DNA of 64,000 nt. It comes from UA16 sp905478895 (GTDB lineage: Bacteria > Bacteroidota > Bacteroidia > Flavobacteriales_D > Sanyastnellaceae). Made by a program: the position numbers and the translations under genes. The stretch is taken from positions 372,001 through 436,000 of the forward strand of contig CALSQO010000002.1 in the NCBI GenBank assembly GCA_943788495.1, read 5' to 3'. Below are positions 1 to 9,400 of this stretch, in pieces (positions within the stretch are counted from its first letter, which is position 1; each line of letters opens with the position of its first letter). The notes beneath the pieces are model-generated. The model had not been told where the DNA came from and made no database searches. It saw only the letters and a list, made by a program, of their open reading frames with translations.

Positions 1-606
1 GGGATTTTCCAGTACGTCTACCACGATGCTAGAAGTATCGGTGCAAGTAGCGTCTGCTCCAGGAATAGAAATAACGCTTTGTACTTCGTAGGTCCCTGGG
101 TTTTGAAAAGTGAAACTCACATTGCCGGCACCGGTTGGAAGGAAAATGTCATTCGCACCAAAGTTCCAAGTGTAATCGACGCCGACTGCACCTTGGGAAA
201 ATTGAATGGCATTGCCTTGGCAGATCAATGTATCGCTGCTCGTGAAATTGCTTTCAGGCATTCCGATGTTAAAATGCCCCACAATTTCACATGTACCGTC
301 TGCTTCGGAAAGCACAACCGTGTAATTGTTAGCGCTGCCGTCGTAGACGTGCGTTAATGGGACATCATCAACGATGAATGTTCCGATTGCTTCTGTGCTG
401 GATCCATCCCCCCAATCAACGACTAAGTCGGACCAAGCCGATGAAGCCTCGATTTGAAGCTCGTTGGAACCCGAGCAGCTGTACCAAGAAGGGTTATTGG
501 TGGCAATGCCATCAAAACCCAATACTGTCGCGCATTGCGCGAGGATTGTTTGAGGCAACAATAAGCTGCCCAACAATGCGAATGATATGATTTTTAAGCG
601 GATCAT
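1..606 (-). CDS. Secreted PKD-domain protein, N-terminal part (truncated by window edge)
   Basis: The minus-strand reading frame opens with ATG at 606 and stays open to base 1, giving the first 202 residues of a longer protein. It starts with a typical signal peptide (hydrophobic run IISFALLGSLLLPQTILA, then cleavage near AQC). The mature part carries PKD-like features: VVDWGDGSS followed by LTHVYDGSANNYTVVL, and later YTWNFGA with FTFQNPGTYEVQSV. PKD domains are common in large surface or adhesin-like proteins exported by the type IX system in Bacteroidota, but the C-terminal sorting domain lies outside the window, so export by that route is inferred. The substrate or partner cannot be named. 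Confidence 0.75.
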   Translation of the reverse strand, partial: MIRLKIISFALLGSLLLPQTILAQCATVLGFDGIATNNPSWYSCSGSNELQIEASSAWSDLVVDWGDGSSTEAIGTFIVDDVPLTHVYDGSANNYTVVLSEADGTCEIVGHFNIGMPESNFTSSDTLICQGNAIQFSQGAVGVDYTWNFGANDIFLPTGAGNVSFTFQNPGTYEVQSVISIPGADATCTDTSSIVVDVLENP

Positions 607-643
607 ATCGCCTTTTACGGCAATAATCCGCGTAGGTTACATT

Positions 644-1144
644 TTAAAGGCTGTCAGCGGCTTCCATCATCTTCTGAACAATCGAGGAGACTGCGGGGCA
701 CAAATGCGCATTTTGTTCCGTCAAGTTCAAAATCCCGGCCATGTTTTTTCGATTCGTGTGGGGATATTCGCGGCACGCTTGCGGACGCACATCGTAAATC
801 GAGCAGGCATTGGTTGCTGGTTCAAGGAAGGAGCAAGGGGAAGACTGCAACACCCAATCCCCTTCATCATCTCGCTTCAAATATTGCCTTGAAAACTGTG
901 AGATGGACATCCGCTGTGCCTTGGCAATGCGTTGAATGTCGCGCTCCTTGAAGATCGGGCTCGTTGTTTTGCAGCAATGCGCACAGGTGAGGCAATCGAC
1001 CGTTTCGAAAACGGCATCATGAGTGCTTTCAAAATGCTCATCCAAAGCCTTTGGAGGCTGTTTTTTCCACCGTCGGAATTGCTTCTTGATGGCCTTTCTG
1101 TGCTTGGCGGACCAGAGCAAGTGTTGCTTTAATTCAGGTTTCAA
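644..1144 (-). CDS. YkgJ family cysteine-cluster protein
   Basis: 166 residues. A basic N-terminal third is followed by clustered cysteines: CLTCAHCC (about residues 51-58), SPCSFL, NACSIY, PQACREYP and HLCP. This matches the YkgJ/UPF0153 family, thought to bind zinc or an Fe-S cluster, with no firmly established reaction. The start is a TTG whose last bases form the TGA stop of the upstream peroxidase gene (TTGA overlap), so the two genes are probably translationally coupled. The start fits the family's usual beginning about 50 residues before the first CxxC. Family assignment is firm; function is unknown. Confidence 0.8.
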   Translation of the reverse strand: MKPELKQHLLWSAKHRKAIKKQFRRWKKQPPKALDEHFESTHDAVFETVDCLTCAHCCKTTSPIFKERDIQRIAKAQRMSISQFSRQYLKRDDEGDWVLQSSPCSFLEPATNACSIYDVRPQACREYPHTNRKNMAGILNLTEQNAHLCPAVSSIVQKMMEAADSL

Positions 1145-2268
1145 TGTGGGTCTTGGAATCGAGGGTCAGAAACAAAGGCTGTATCCGTGAGTGTGTTTAG
1201 AAAAGCCAAAAGGTTTCCTTTTTGTACAGCGCTTAGGGTAAGACCGCCTGAATTGTACTTCATGAAAGGGTCGATGGTGCTCGAAGGCACTCCACCTGAA
1301 TTGTAATGCTCGATGACCTCTTCCAAGGTTTGAAATCGACCGTCGTGCATATAGGGTGCCGACAATGCCACATTGCGCAGCGTTGGTGTTTTGAAGCGTC
1401 CGGAGTCTAGACCATTGCCCGTCACTCCTGCTAACCCCGGATCATGGGTAAAAACGCTGTCCAAGCCGTTGTTTCGGAAGAGATAATCACTGAATTGCAA
1501 ACCGGCCTCGCTGTGGCAGTGAAAACAATCCCCACCAAATTGACCGCCGGGGGTTACCTCGGGATCTCCTCCTTCCCGAAGAAACATCTCGTATCCTGCA
1601 AATTCGTCATCCGCAAGCGTCGCTTCCCCGCGTCGCCATTGGTCAAATTTTGAGTCGGCAGAAATCAGCGTTCGAAGGAACTGCGCAATGGCTTGAGTGG
1701 TTCGTTCAGCGGTGATATCGCCAGGCCCAAAAGCGTGAGCAAACCGACTTGGATAATCGGTTTGGGTGGCAGCGTTTGGGGCATTTTTCAGCCGTGTAAC
1801 GGCTTCATCCCATGGCAAGGCCATCTCGTCCGGATGCGAAACCGGTTCGAGAATCTGTTCCTCGAGGGAGGTCGTCCGACCATCCCAAAAGAAGGAAGTG
1901 GACCAGCCAATGTTTACAATGGCCATCGCATTTCGAAACCCTTGTGCTCCTGTGATTCCAGTGCTGTATTGATTCGGATCGGCGAATCCCGCGGACGGCA
2001 AATGACATGAGCCACAGCTCATGGTGCCGTCAGCAGAAAGGGATTTCTCCCAGAAAAGCAGCCGTCCAAGTTCAATTCCTTCCACCGTCAAAGGATTATC
2101 CTCGGGAATGTCCATTGGCGGGAAGAAGGGGGGGATTTCCAAGGCATAGGGTGTGGCAATGGCATCGCAAGGAGGATCGCACGAATCCGGATTGCACCGT
2201 TCACATCCCGTCAAGGAAATGAGGGTCAACGCAGCGATGAGTGTTTGCAGCTGCTTCGAATGCATCAT
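1141..2268 (-). CDS. Dihaem cytochrome c peroxidase, MauG/MbnH-like lipoprotein
   Basis: 375 residues with a lipoprotein signal (LTGC, lipid-modified Cys22). Two c-type haem motifs are visible, CGSCH at residues 85-89 and CFHCH at 248-252, and a YMHDGR segment near residue 310 is typical of the family. This is the CcpA/MauG superfamily of periplasmic dihaem enzymes that reduce H2O2 or oxidise a protein partner. The gene overlaps the stop of the preceding MbnP-like gene by four bases. Because MbnH, a MauG-type enzyme, oxidises a tryptophan of its partner MbnP, this protein is more likely an MbnH-type partner enzyme than a simple peroxidase; that is inference from context. Confidence 0.85.
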   Translation of the reverse strand: MMHSKQLQTLIAALTLISLTGCERCNPDSCDPPCDAIATPYALEIPPFFPPMDIPEDNPLTVEGIELGRLLFWEKSLSADGTMSCGSCHLPSAGFADPNQYSTGITGAQGFRNAMAIVNIGWSTSFFWDGRTTSLEEQILEPVSHPDEMALPWDEAVTRLKNAPNAATQTDYPSRFAHAFGPGDITAERTTQAIAQFLRTLISADSKFDQWRRGEATLADDEFAGYEMFLREGGDPEVTPGGQFGGDCFHCHSEAGLQFSDYLFRNNGLDSVFTHDPGLAGVTGNGLDSGRFKTPTLRNVALSAPYMHDGRFQTLEEVIEHYNSGGVPSSTIDPFMKYNSGGLTLSAVQKGNLLAFLNTLTDTAFVSDPRFQDPH

Positions 2269-3044
2269 TGCCGCGTGAGGTTCCAGGCGTCGTCCATCAA
2301 GTCCATCAAGCGCCCCCCCAAAACAGTGCCTTGGGCATTGTGGGTGACCGGATCTTCGACGATATCAATGGCATCTTGCTCCCCAATCAAGGCGCCGGCA
2401 GCATTGAAGTCAATCGTGAAGGCGGTGAGATCTTGGCTTTCGATGGCGAAGGCATCCTCCAGTTCGAAGACCACCGTCCGGTAACTTTCGTCGGTTCCGC
2501 AATGGTAGGAAAGGGGTTCTATCAATTGTGCTCCGCTTTCGGTGGCGAATTTCCCTTCGTACTTGACAAATACATAGCCAGAAGACCAGGTCCAAAACAT
2601 GCCGGCAGATCCAGGCACGCTCAATGGATGATCGTTGGCGTAAGATGCAGGGTCGATGTCCGTATTGATTTCGGCCGGCAACCCCATGCCGAAGCGAATC
2701 GCATTGTAGGTACCAACATTTGCAGCCGCGGTAATTTTTTGACCGTGAACCCCGAAATCCAAAAGAGCGACATCGTTGATTTCAAACCATTCGCCTCGTT
2801 CATTGCGAATTTCAATGGGAGCGATGTACATCTGCAAATTATCGATGCGAACAGGATGGCCCAAGTGGTCGGTTTGAACCGTTCCAACGGCACAATCCTC
2901 ACCGTTCCATTGGAGGTTGAACTCCAGGCGAATCGTGCCTGGAATTTCTGACTCATCCGGTTGGGGACGACAACCAACGAGCAGCAGGAATGCGAGAGCA
3001 AGAATGTCCAATCGAATTGTGAAGAAATTTTTGTGCTTTTCCAT
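2265..3044 (-). CDS. MbnP-like copper-associated lipoprotein
   Basis: 259 residues from ATG at 3044. An in-frame extension of ten codons upstream is possible but unlikely, because the signal peptide starts properly here. Lipobox LVGC places the lipidated Cys at residue 25. The body matches the MbnP family: an early LEFNLQWNG strand, VRIDNLQMYIAPI, then GMFWTWSSGYVFVKYEG, which is the family's characteristic Trp-rich block. In methanobactin systems MbnP binds copper after its partner MbnH converts a tryptophan to kynurenine. No methanobactin precursor or other mbn gene is visible here, so a general periplasmic metal role is the safer reading. It is translationally coupled to the dihaem peroxidase. 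Confidence 0.78.
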   Translation of the reverse strand: MEKHKNFFTIRLDILALAFLLLVGCRPQPDESEIPGTIRLEFNLQWNGEDCAVGTVQTDHLGHPVRIDNLQMYIAPIEIRNERGEWFEINDVALLDFGVHGQKITAAANVGTYNAIRFGMGLPAEINTDIDPASYANDHPLSVPGSAGMFWTWSSGYVFVKYEGKFATESGAQLIEPLSYHCGTDESYRTVVFELEDAFAIESQDLTAFTIDFNAAGALIGEQDAIDIVEDPVTHNAQGTVLGGRLMDLMDDAWNLTRQ

Positions 3045-3060
3045 TGTGCAGTATGGGTTC

Positions 3061-3068
3061 TCAAGATA
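3061..3068 (-). promoter_or_regulatory. Possible -7 element for the MbnP/peroxidase/YkgJ operon
   Basis: Reading the minus strand, TATCTTGA lies 16 bases before the MbnP start. It differs from the Bacteroidota consensus TAnnTTTG at two positions. No convincing TTG -33 element is seen at the usual spacing, so this is a weak call. Confidence 0.3.
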
Positions 3069-3120
3069 AGACACCTAATTTGCTCTGAAGTTGCATTTTG
3101 GTCACAAATTCCGGTAAATC

Positions 3121-6100
3121 ATGGCGCAAAACGTACGAGAAGGTCAGTTTTTCATTGTTCGGGCTTCTGCCGGCTCAGGAAAAACATTTCGCCTCGTTCA
3201 GGATTATCTCACTTGCTGCCTGCGCCACGATGACCCTCACTATTTCCGACGAATTTTAGCCATCACCTTTACCAATAAGGCGGCGCAAGAAATGAAGGAC
3301 CGCATTATGCAAGATGTTGTCGCGGTTTCTTTGGGCGAAGGGTCCATGTGGGAAACCCTTACCGCCGCGCCTTCTGATGAAAATGCTGCCGCGCACTTGA
3401 CGTTGCCTCCAGGTGAAATCCAGCGGCGTGCGCGCATGCTTTCCGAAGCGATGCTGCATCGGTACGAGGATTTCAGTGTGATGACAATTGACAGTTTTGT
3501 CAATCGTTTGGTGCGGAGTTTTTCGCGGGATCTCAAATGGGATGAAGAATTTCAGATTGAATTGGATGAAGACGCCCTTGTTGAAGCGGCCGTGACGCGG
3601 GTCTTGGATCGCGTGGGTCGGCCGGGAGAAGAGGCACTGACCCGATTGTTGGAGGGTTTTGTGCGCCAGCAGGTTGAGGAAGAGCGGAATGCCCAACTCA
3701 AGTCCCAGTTGGTCAAATTTGGCAAGCAGGTTACCAAGGAGAATATGCAGGTAGCCCTCAATGCATTGGATTCAGAGGTTTGGCACCCCGAACGATTGGA
3801 TGAATACCGCAAAGCCATTCGAAAAACGCTGGCCGCGCAACGCAAGGAAGTGGTTGACAAAGCCAGAACAGCGCTTCAATCCATTGAAGATCATGGATTG
3901 CAACCCTCCGATTTCTATTATTCGGATTTGCCGAAATGGCTCGCTCGCGTTGCGAAAGGTGCAGGACGTAAGCCGCCAATGAGCAATCGTCTTTCGGGAC
4001 AGATTGAGTCGGAGGAATTCTTCAAAAAGAATGCCACGTCGGATGTGATTCAACGGATTGAAGGCATCTTGCCGGATGCGCTTCAGGCGGTCGAGGCATG
4101 GCAAACCTTGTACGAAGGAGAATCAGGAGCCAAATTCAAACTGTTCGAGCATTTGCAGGAAAGGGTCAGTTTGATTGGCGTCTTGGGATTGATCCGAACG
4201 GAATTGGACGCGGTGCAGGAAGAACGCAACGTGCGCTTGCTATCCACATTGAACCGTGAAATTGCGACCATCGTCCGCGAAAATCCAGCTGCTTATATCT
4301 ACGAACGCATTGGAAACCGTTACCAGCACATCTTCATCGATGAGTTTCAGGATACGTCCATTACGCAATGGCACAACCTTGTCCAACTGTTTGAGCACAT
4401 CCTGTCAACAGGAAATATGGGAATGGTAGTTGGCGATGGCAAGCAAGCCATCTACCGCTGGCGCAATGGAAACTACGAGCAGTTGGAGGCCTTGCCCAAA
4501 TTGATTGGTGATCCAGGGTCAGTGCTTGAAATGGCAGCTAGGATTCTTGAGCGGACCGAACAATCGGTCACGTTGGGGAAGAATTTCCGTTCCGGATCGG
4601 CCATCGTCGATTGGAATAACCGTTGGTTCGCTAAGATTCAAGAATCACTTCCTGAAGGGTTGAAATCGGTTTATCAAGGCTTGCGCCAAGACGCTGCCAA
4701 GTCTTTTTTGGGTCAAGTGGTCGTTCGCTCGCTGGTGGAAGCGGATGGCGATGAACGCATGGCCCAGCGCCATCGTTGGGTGCTGGATCGCATTTTGGCC
4801 CATACCGGCGGCAGCCTCAGCGAATCAAATGGAAAGCGCACATTCGTGCCCTCACAAGATCCTTCAGCGTTCGGACTGAAGGATGTCGCTGTGCTGATGC
4901 GGCGCAATCGCGACGGTGCCTTGCTTGCTCAGTATTTGTTGGATCACGGCGTTACACCCTGGACTTCAGAGAGCTTGCATTTGGGAAGACATCCTGCTCC
5001 CCGTGGCGTTGTTGCTGCGATGCGAATGGCGATGGAGCCTGAGGACCCCAAACATGTGATCGAATTCACCCAATGCTTTTGTGCCATTCACAAGGAACAC
5101 AATGAAGCCGAAATCCTCCAATCTCATTTGGATGAACGGAATTACCAAGACTCAGAAGGCCGTTCGTTTGTCAAGCATGAATTGAAGACGACTGATCTCA
5201 TGGAGGCCATCGCACCGCTGTTGCAGATGAAGCAACACGCCTCGGAGCCTCTGACTACTGTGGTTGGCCATTGCTTTGAATCCCTGGGGTGGGGTCGGCT
5301 GTTTCCCGCGTATGCGGAGGGAATGCTCGAAGCAGCTCAAGAATTGAGCGTTCAGCGCAACGGAACGGTGCGCACATTTTTGGATTGGTGGGATCGAAAA
5401 GGCCACAAACGCAGCATTCGAGTCAGTGGAGGCAACGATGCGGTACAAATCATGACGCCGCACAAAGCGAAAGGCCTCGCCTTTCCGGTGGTGATTGCAC
5501 CCGTCATCGACTCGGATTTCACCAAATTCAAGGATGAACTGCCCGTGTTGTTGGATGCTTCAGCGTATGGTCTGCCAGCAGCCTTGCTGCGCGATTCGGA
5601 TTTGAAGGATACGCCATTGAACACAATTCGCGAAGAGGAGATTGGTCGCACGCAATTGGATGCGTTCAACATTGCCTACGTCGCAATGACTCGCGCCATC
5701 GAGCGCTTGGATGTGTTGCTCGAATTCAAGAGTGAGCCGGAAGAAACAGCGACAACAAAGAGTCTTTCGCATGCCCTCTGGAAGGCTTGGAAGGAGGAGT
5801 TTTCGGAAGCTTTTCAGGATAACGCGCGATCCGTGCATGGCCAATTGGATCGAAATTCGTCCGAAGAAGCAGCTTCGCCCGATGCGCCCATTGAACGCTT
5901 AAATCCAAAGCTAGTGCTTGGGCAATCCTACGAACAGCTGGTGGCTCGCCCCAAAGCACACTGGTCGGAGCCTCTGCCCGCCGGTGAAATGAGCCCGAGG
6001 GATTTTGGAAACGCCGTCCACGGCGTGCTCAGCGAGGTGGTGGTTCGAGAAGATTGGGGAGCTATCAAGGAGCGGCTTATGCGCACGGCCCTGCTTGCGC

Positions 6101-6426
6101 CCGAGCATCGCTCGATCATTGGTAATTCCGTCGAGACGGTTCTTCGGCACCCAGAAATGCAGCGCTTTTTTGAGGCACCACATGCCCATGTATTTGCCGA
6201 ACGGGCATTGCGTTTGACCACAGGAAAAGTTGGGCGGCCCGATCGTGTCGTGCAACTGGAAGGGGTCTGGCACGTCATTGATTACAAGACGGGTCAACCG
6301 CAGTCGGAACATGCAAAACAGGTCCGGGAATATTGCGATGCCTTAGCAGGTGATTCTGCCGCGCACGAAGTATGCGGATGGGTGTTTTACACCTCTAAAA
6401 TGCGTTTGGAACAAGTGCGGGATTGA
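3121..6426 (+). CDS. UvrD/RecB-like helicase with C-terminal nuclease domain
   Basis: 1,101 residues. The N-terminus has Walker A ASAGSGKT (residues 15-22) and motif Ia ITFTNKAA. Walker B is IDEFQD (about 406-411), followed by GDGKQAIYRWR. Later motifs are MTPHKAKGLAFPVV and YVAMTRAIERL. The C-terminus carries the RecB-type nuclease signature: GNAVHG, GRPDRVV and HVIDYKTG, with the catalytic Asp and Lys present. This is the AddA/RecB-like subunit of a double-strand-break processing enzyme. The AddB-type partner is not next to it; the gene stands alone between the divergent mbnP operon and the large exported-protein gene. ATG at 3121 is the natural start, six residues before conserved sequence. 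Confidence 0.9.
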   Translation: MAQNVREGQFFIVRASAGSGKTFRLVQDYLTCCLRHDDPHYFRRILAITFTNKAAQEMKDRIMQDVVAVSLGEGSMWETLTAAPSDENAAAHLTLPPGEIQRRARMLSEAMLHRYEDFSVMTIDSFVNRLVRSFSRDLKWDEEFQIELDEDALVEAAVTRVLDRVGRPGEEALTRLLEGFVRQQVEEERNAQLKSQLVKFGKQVTKENMQVALNALDSEVWHPERLDEYRKAIRKTLAAQRKEVVDKARTALQSIEDHGLQPSDFYYSDLPKWLARVAKGAGRKPPMSNRLSGQIESEEFFKKNATSDVIQRIEGILPDALQAVEAWQTLYEGESGAKFKLFEHLQERVSLIGVLGLIRTELDAVQEERNVRLLSTLNREIATIVRENPAAYIYERIGNRYQHIFIDEFQDTSITQWHNLVQLFEHILSTGNMGMVVGDGKQAIYRWRNGNYEQLEALPKLIGDPGSVLEMAARILERTEQSVTLGKNFRSGSAIVDWNNRWFAKIQESLPEGLKSVYQGLRQDAAKSFLGQVVVRSLVEADGDERMAQRHRWVLDRILAHTGGSLSESNGKRTFVPSQDPSAFGLKDVAVLMRRNRDGALLAQYLLDHGVTPWTSESLHLGRHPAPRGVVAAMRMAMEPEDPKHVIEFTQCFCAIHKEHNEAEILQSHLDERNYQDSEGRSFVKHELKTTDLMEAIAPLLQMKQHASEPLTTVVGHCFESLGWGRLFPAYAEGMLEAAQELSVQRNGTVRTFLDWWDRKGHKRSIRVSGGNDAVQIMTPHKAKGLAFPVVIAPVIDSDFTKFKDELPVLLDASAYGLPAALLRDSDLKDTPLNTIREEEIGRTQLDAFNIAYVAMTRAIERLDVLLEFKSEPEETATTKSLSHALWKAWKEEFSEAFQDNARSVHGQLDRNSSEEAASPDAPIERLNPKLVLGQSYEQLVARPKAHWSEPLPAGEMSPRDFGNAVHGVLSEVVVREDWGAIKERLMRTALLAPEHRSIIGNSVETVLRHPEMQRFFEAPHAHVFAERALRLTTGKVGRPDRVVQLEGVWHVIDYKTGQPQSEHAKQVREYCDALAGDSAAHEVCGWVFYTSKMRLEQVRD

Positions 6427-6445
6427 TTCCATTTGTCTGAAGGTC

Positions 6446-6474
6446 TTGTTTTTAAGTTGAGCGCAGTACCTTGC
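6446..6474 (+). promoter_or_regulatory. Candidate promoter for copy A of the large exported protein
   Basis: TTG at 6446-6448 and TACCTTGC at 6467-6474 are separated by 18 bases, resembling the Bacteroidota -33 (TTG) and -7 (TAnnTTTG) elements with one mismatch in the latter. The ATG at 6492 lies 17 bases beyond. This also argues against a TTG start at 6471, which would fall inside the -7 element. Confidence 0.45.
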
Positions 6475-6491
6475 TTCCTAAGCACGGAATC

Positions 6492-9400
6492 ATGACGACA
6501 TCACCTTTTTCATTGCGCTATTTACTTGCGGGAGTGTTCACTTTTTGGAGCATTGTTTTTTTGATGGGTTTTGAAGCGAATGCACAAACGGGTGTCAACG
6601 GTGGACCCTTGTTTCAGAAAGGCTTTCCGGTTCCGCAAACCCATGCGACGGAGGGTGGCGAAATTCGTGCCGAAGCGTGCGCTCCTGCCACCGCGCTGCG
6701 GGATTTGGAATGGAACAACGTTCGCGCTCTTATTGAAAATGCGGGAGCACTCTGGTACAACCGGGCAATCGACAAAGGTGCCTTCATGGTGCCCAAGGAA
6801 GAAGGCGTTTCGGTTGTTTATGGAGGTGCTTTGTGGTTGGGGGGAATCAGTCCCGATCAGCAATTGAAATTGGCTGCGGTCCGGTATCGAAATACGGGAA
6901 ACGATTTTTGGCCGGGTCCATTGACCAATACAGGAGCCGCCGAGGTGGGGCCTTCAGTCTGCGAGCAGTATGATCGATTTGCCATTTCGCAAAGGGCCGA
7001 TGCCATGCGTCATCGGCAGTATTTTGACTGTGCAGGGGATCCTGATTGTGACATGGAAGAGCAGTTTCCAACCGGCTACAGCATTCCGTCTTACTTCTTT
7101 GAATATCCGGCGCACGGAAATGTCAGTTTGAACCAAGATTTTTACCTGTCGCCGTTCTATGATTACGACGGAAACGGCTTTTACGATCCGTCTGCTGGGG
7201 ATTATCCCTGGTACGATTTCCTCCAGGAAATTGACTGTGCAGAGCGCCGCCGCCAGGACCCTGTCCCGCTGTATGGCGACCAGACGTACTATTGGATTTT
7301 CAATGACAAAGGAAACATCCACTCGGAGTCGCAGGGCGAGCCGATTGGAATGGAAATCCGGGCGCAAGCCTTTGCTTTCTCGACCAACGATGAGGTCAAT
7401 AACATGCAGTTTTACAACTACGTGTTGATCAACCAAGGAACTCAAACCCTTACCGAGACGTATTTCGCTCAATGGGTAGACTGTGATTTGGGAGGGCACG
7501 TGGATGACTACGTAGGCGTGGATGTAAACCGCGGGTTGGGCTACTCATACAATGGCGACGCGTTCGATGAAGCAACGAGCTATTCGATTGGATACGGCGA
7601 GAATCCGCCGGCCATGGGGGTGGATTTCTTTGAAGGTCCTTACCAAGATGCGGATTCCATTGACAATCCCCTGACCACCAACTTCAGTGATGCCATCGAT
7701 TCATTGGGCATTCCATACCAAGGCATTGGCATTGGCTATGGAGATGGAATCATTGACAACGAGCGCTATGGAATGCGGAAGTTCATTTACTACAACTGGA
7801 ATTTCGGCATCAATGGCCAGCCGACGCTTGCAGCGCAGTATTACAATTACATGCGTGGTTTTTGGAAGAACGGCCAGCGCATGGCCTATGGTGGCGACGG
7901 TTTGACAGCAGCCACAGGAGCCGATTTGGAAATTCCGGCCGATTACATGTTTCCGGACGACACGGATCCGTATGCGTGGGGTACTGCAGGGGTTGATGTG
8001 GAGCCATGGACCGAGGTGGGTGCTGGAAACCCGCCTGGTGACCGACTGTTTTTGCAATCTGCAGGTCCCTTTACCCTCGAACCCGGTGATTACAACAATA
8101 TCACAGTGGGAATGGTTTGGGCAAGGGCAACGGGCGGAGAACCTTTCGAAAGTGTTGAATTGCTTCGTTTGGCCGATGACAAGGCGCAATCCTTGTTCGA
8201 CAACTGCTTTGAGATTGTTTCGGGACCGGATGCGCCTGATGTGAGCATTCAAGAGTTGGAAAATGAACTCATTCTCTATTTGACCAACACGAATCCGCTT
8301 TCCAATAACTATGAAGAGCAATACAGCGCCAATGACCCATCGATTCCGACCGAATTGGAGGATGGAACCGTTTTGAGCGAAGAGCAACGCAGTTATCGAT
8401 TCGAGGGTTACCTGGTCTATCAATTGCGGGACAATGCGGTGAGCCCTTCAGATCTTGGTGACATTGATGCTGCGCGATTGATCGCGCAATGCGACGTTCA
8501 AAACGGAGTGTCTCAGGTCATCAATTACGAGTTTGATCCGACCATGGAGTTGTCGGTTCCAATCCTCGAAGCCGATGGCCAAGACGAAGGGATATTTCAT
8601 AGCATGCGGGTTACAACGGATGCCTTCGCCCAAGGCGACAATCGGCTGGTGAATTTTAAGACCTACTATTTCATGGTCTTGGCCTATGGCTATAACAATT
8701 ATCGTCCGTTCAATGCCTTACTGGGAACGGGCCAAGACGTTCAGTTCAAGGCTTCGCGTAAGGCTGCTGTAGGTTCGATTCGTTCTTACTCGGGCGTTCC
8801 TCACAACCCTGCACCTGAGGCGGGAGGCACGGTTCAAAACGCGGAGTACGGCTCTGGCGTTGAGATCACGCGCTTGGAAGGAAAAGGAAACGGCCGGGGC
8901 GACTTGGAATTGACGTTTGCTTCGGAGCAAGACATCTTGGACAATACGATTGCCTCCACGGTGACGTACACCGCTGGCCACGGTCCTGTGGACATCCGCG
9001 TGGTGGATCCGATTCGCGTCCCAGATGCGGAGTTTGAGTTGCGACTCGCGGGCGACGATGCGGACCTCGAAGATGCCATTGATGCGTATTGGACGTTGAC
9101 CAACGAGACCATGCTTTCGGATGATGATCCGGACAACGATTACAAGGCCGTTCACGAGTCTTCCACCTCCATTGCATTGCTCAACGAAGAGTTGCTCTTG
9201 GACTGGGGCCTCTCTGTGACGCTTCACCAGTATGCATACCCGGAAGATGGCAAGTTCACCGAGCCGGTGCATGCTTCCATCACGTTTGACGACTCCTCCA
9301 AGCCTTGGTTTGTGGGCATTCCTGACCAGGAAGGGTTCAGTGAATTGAACTGGATCCGTGCTGGAAATCAGGAAGGCGCAGACGATGTTCCTTCGGAAGT

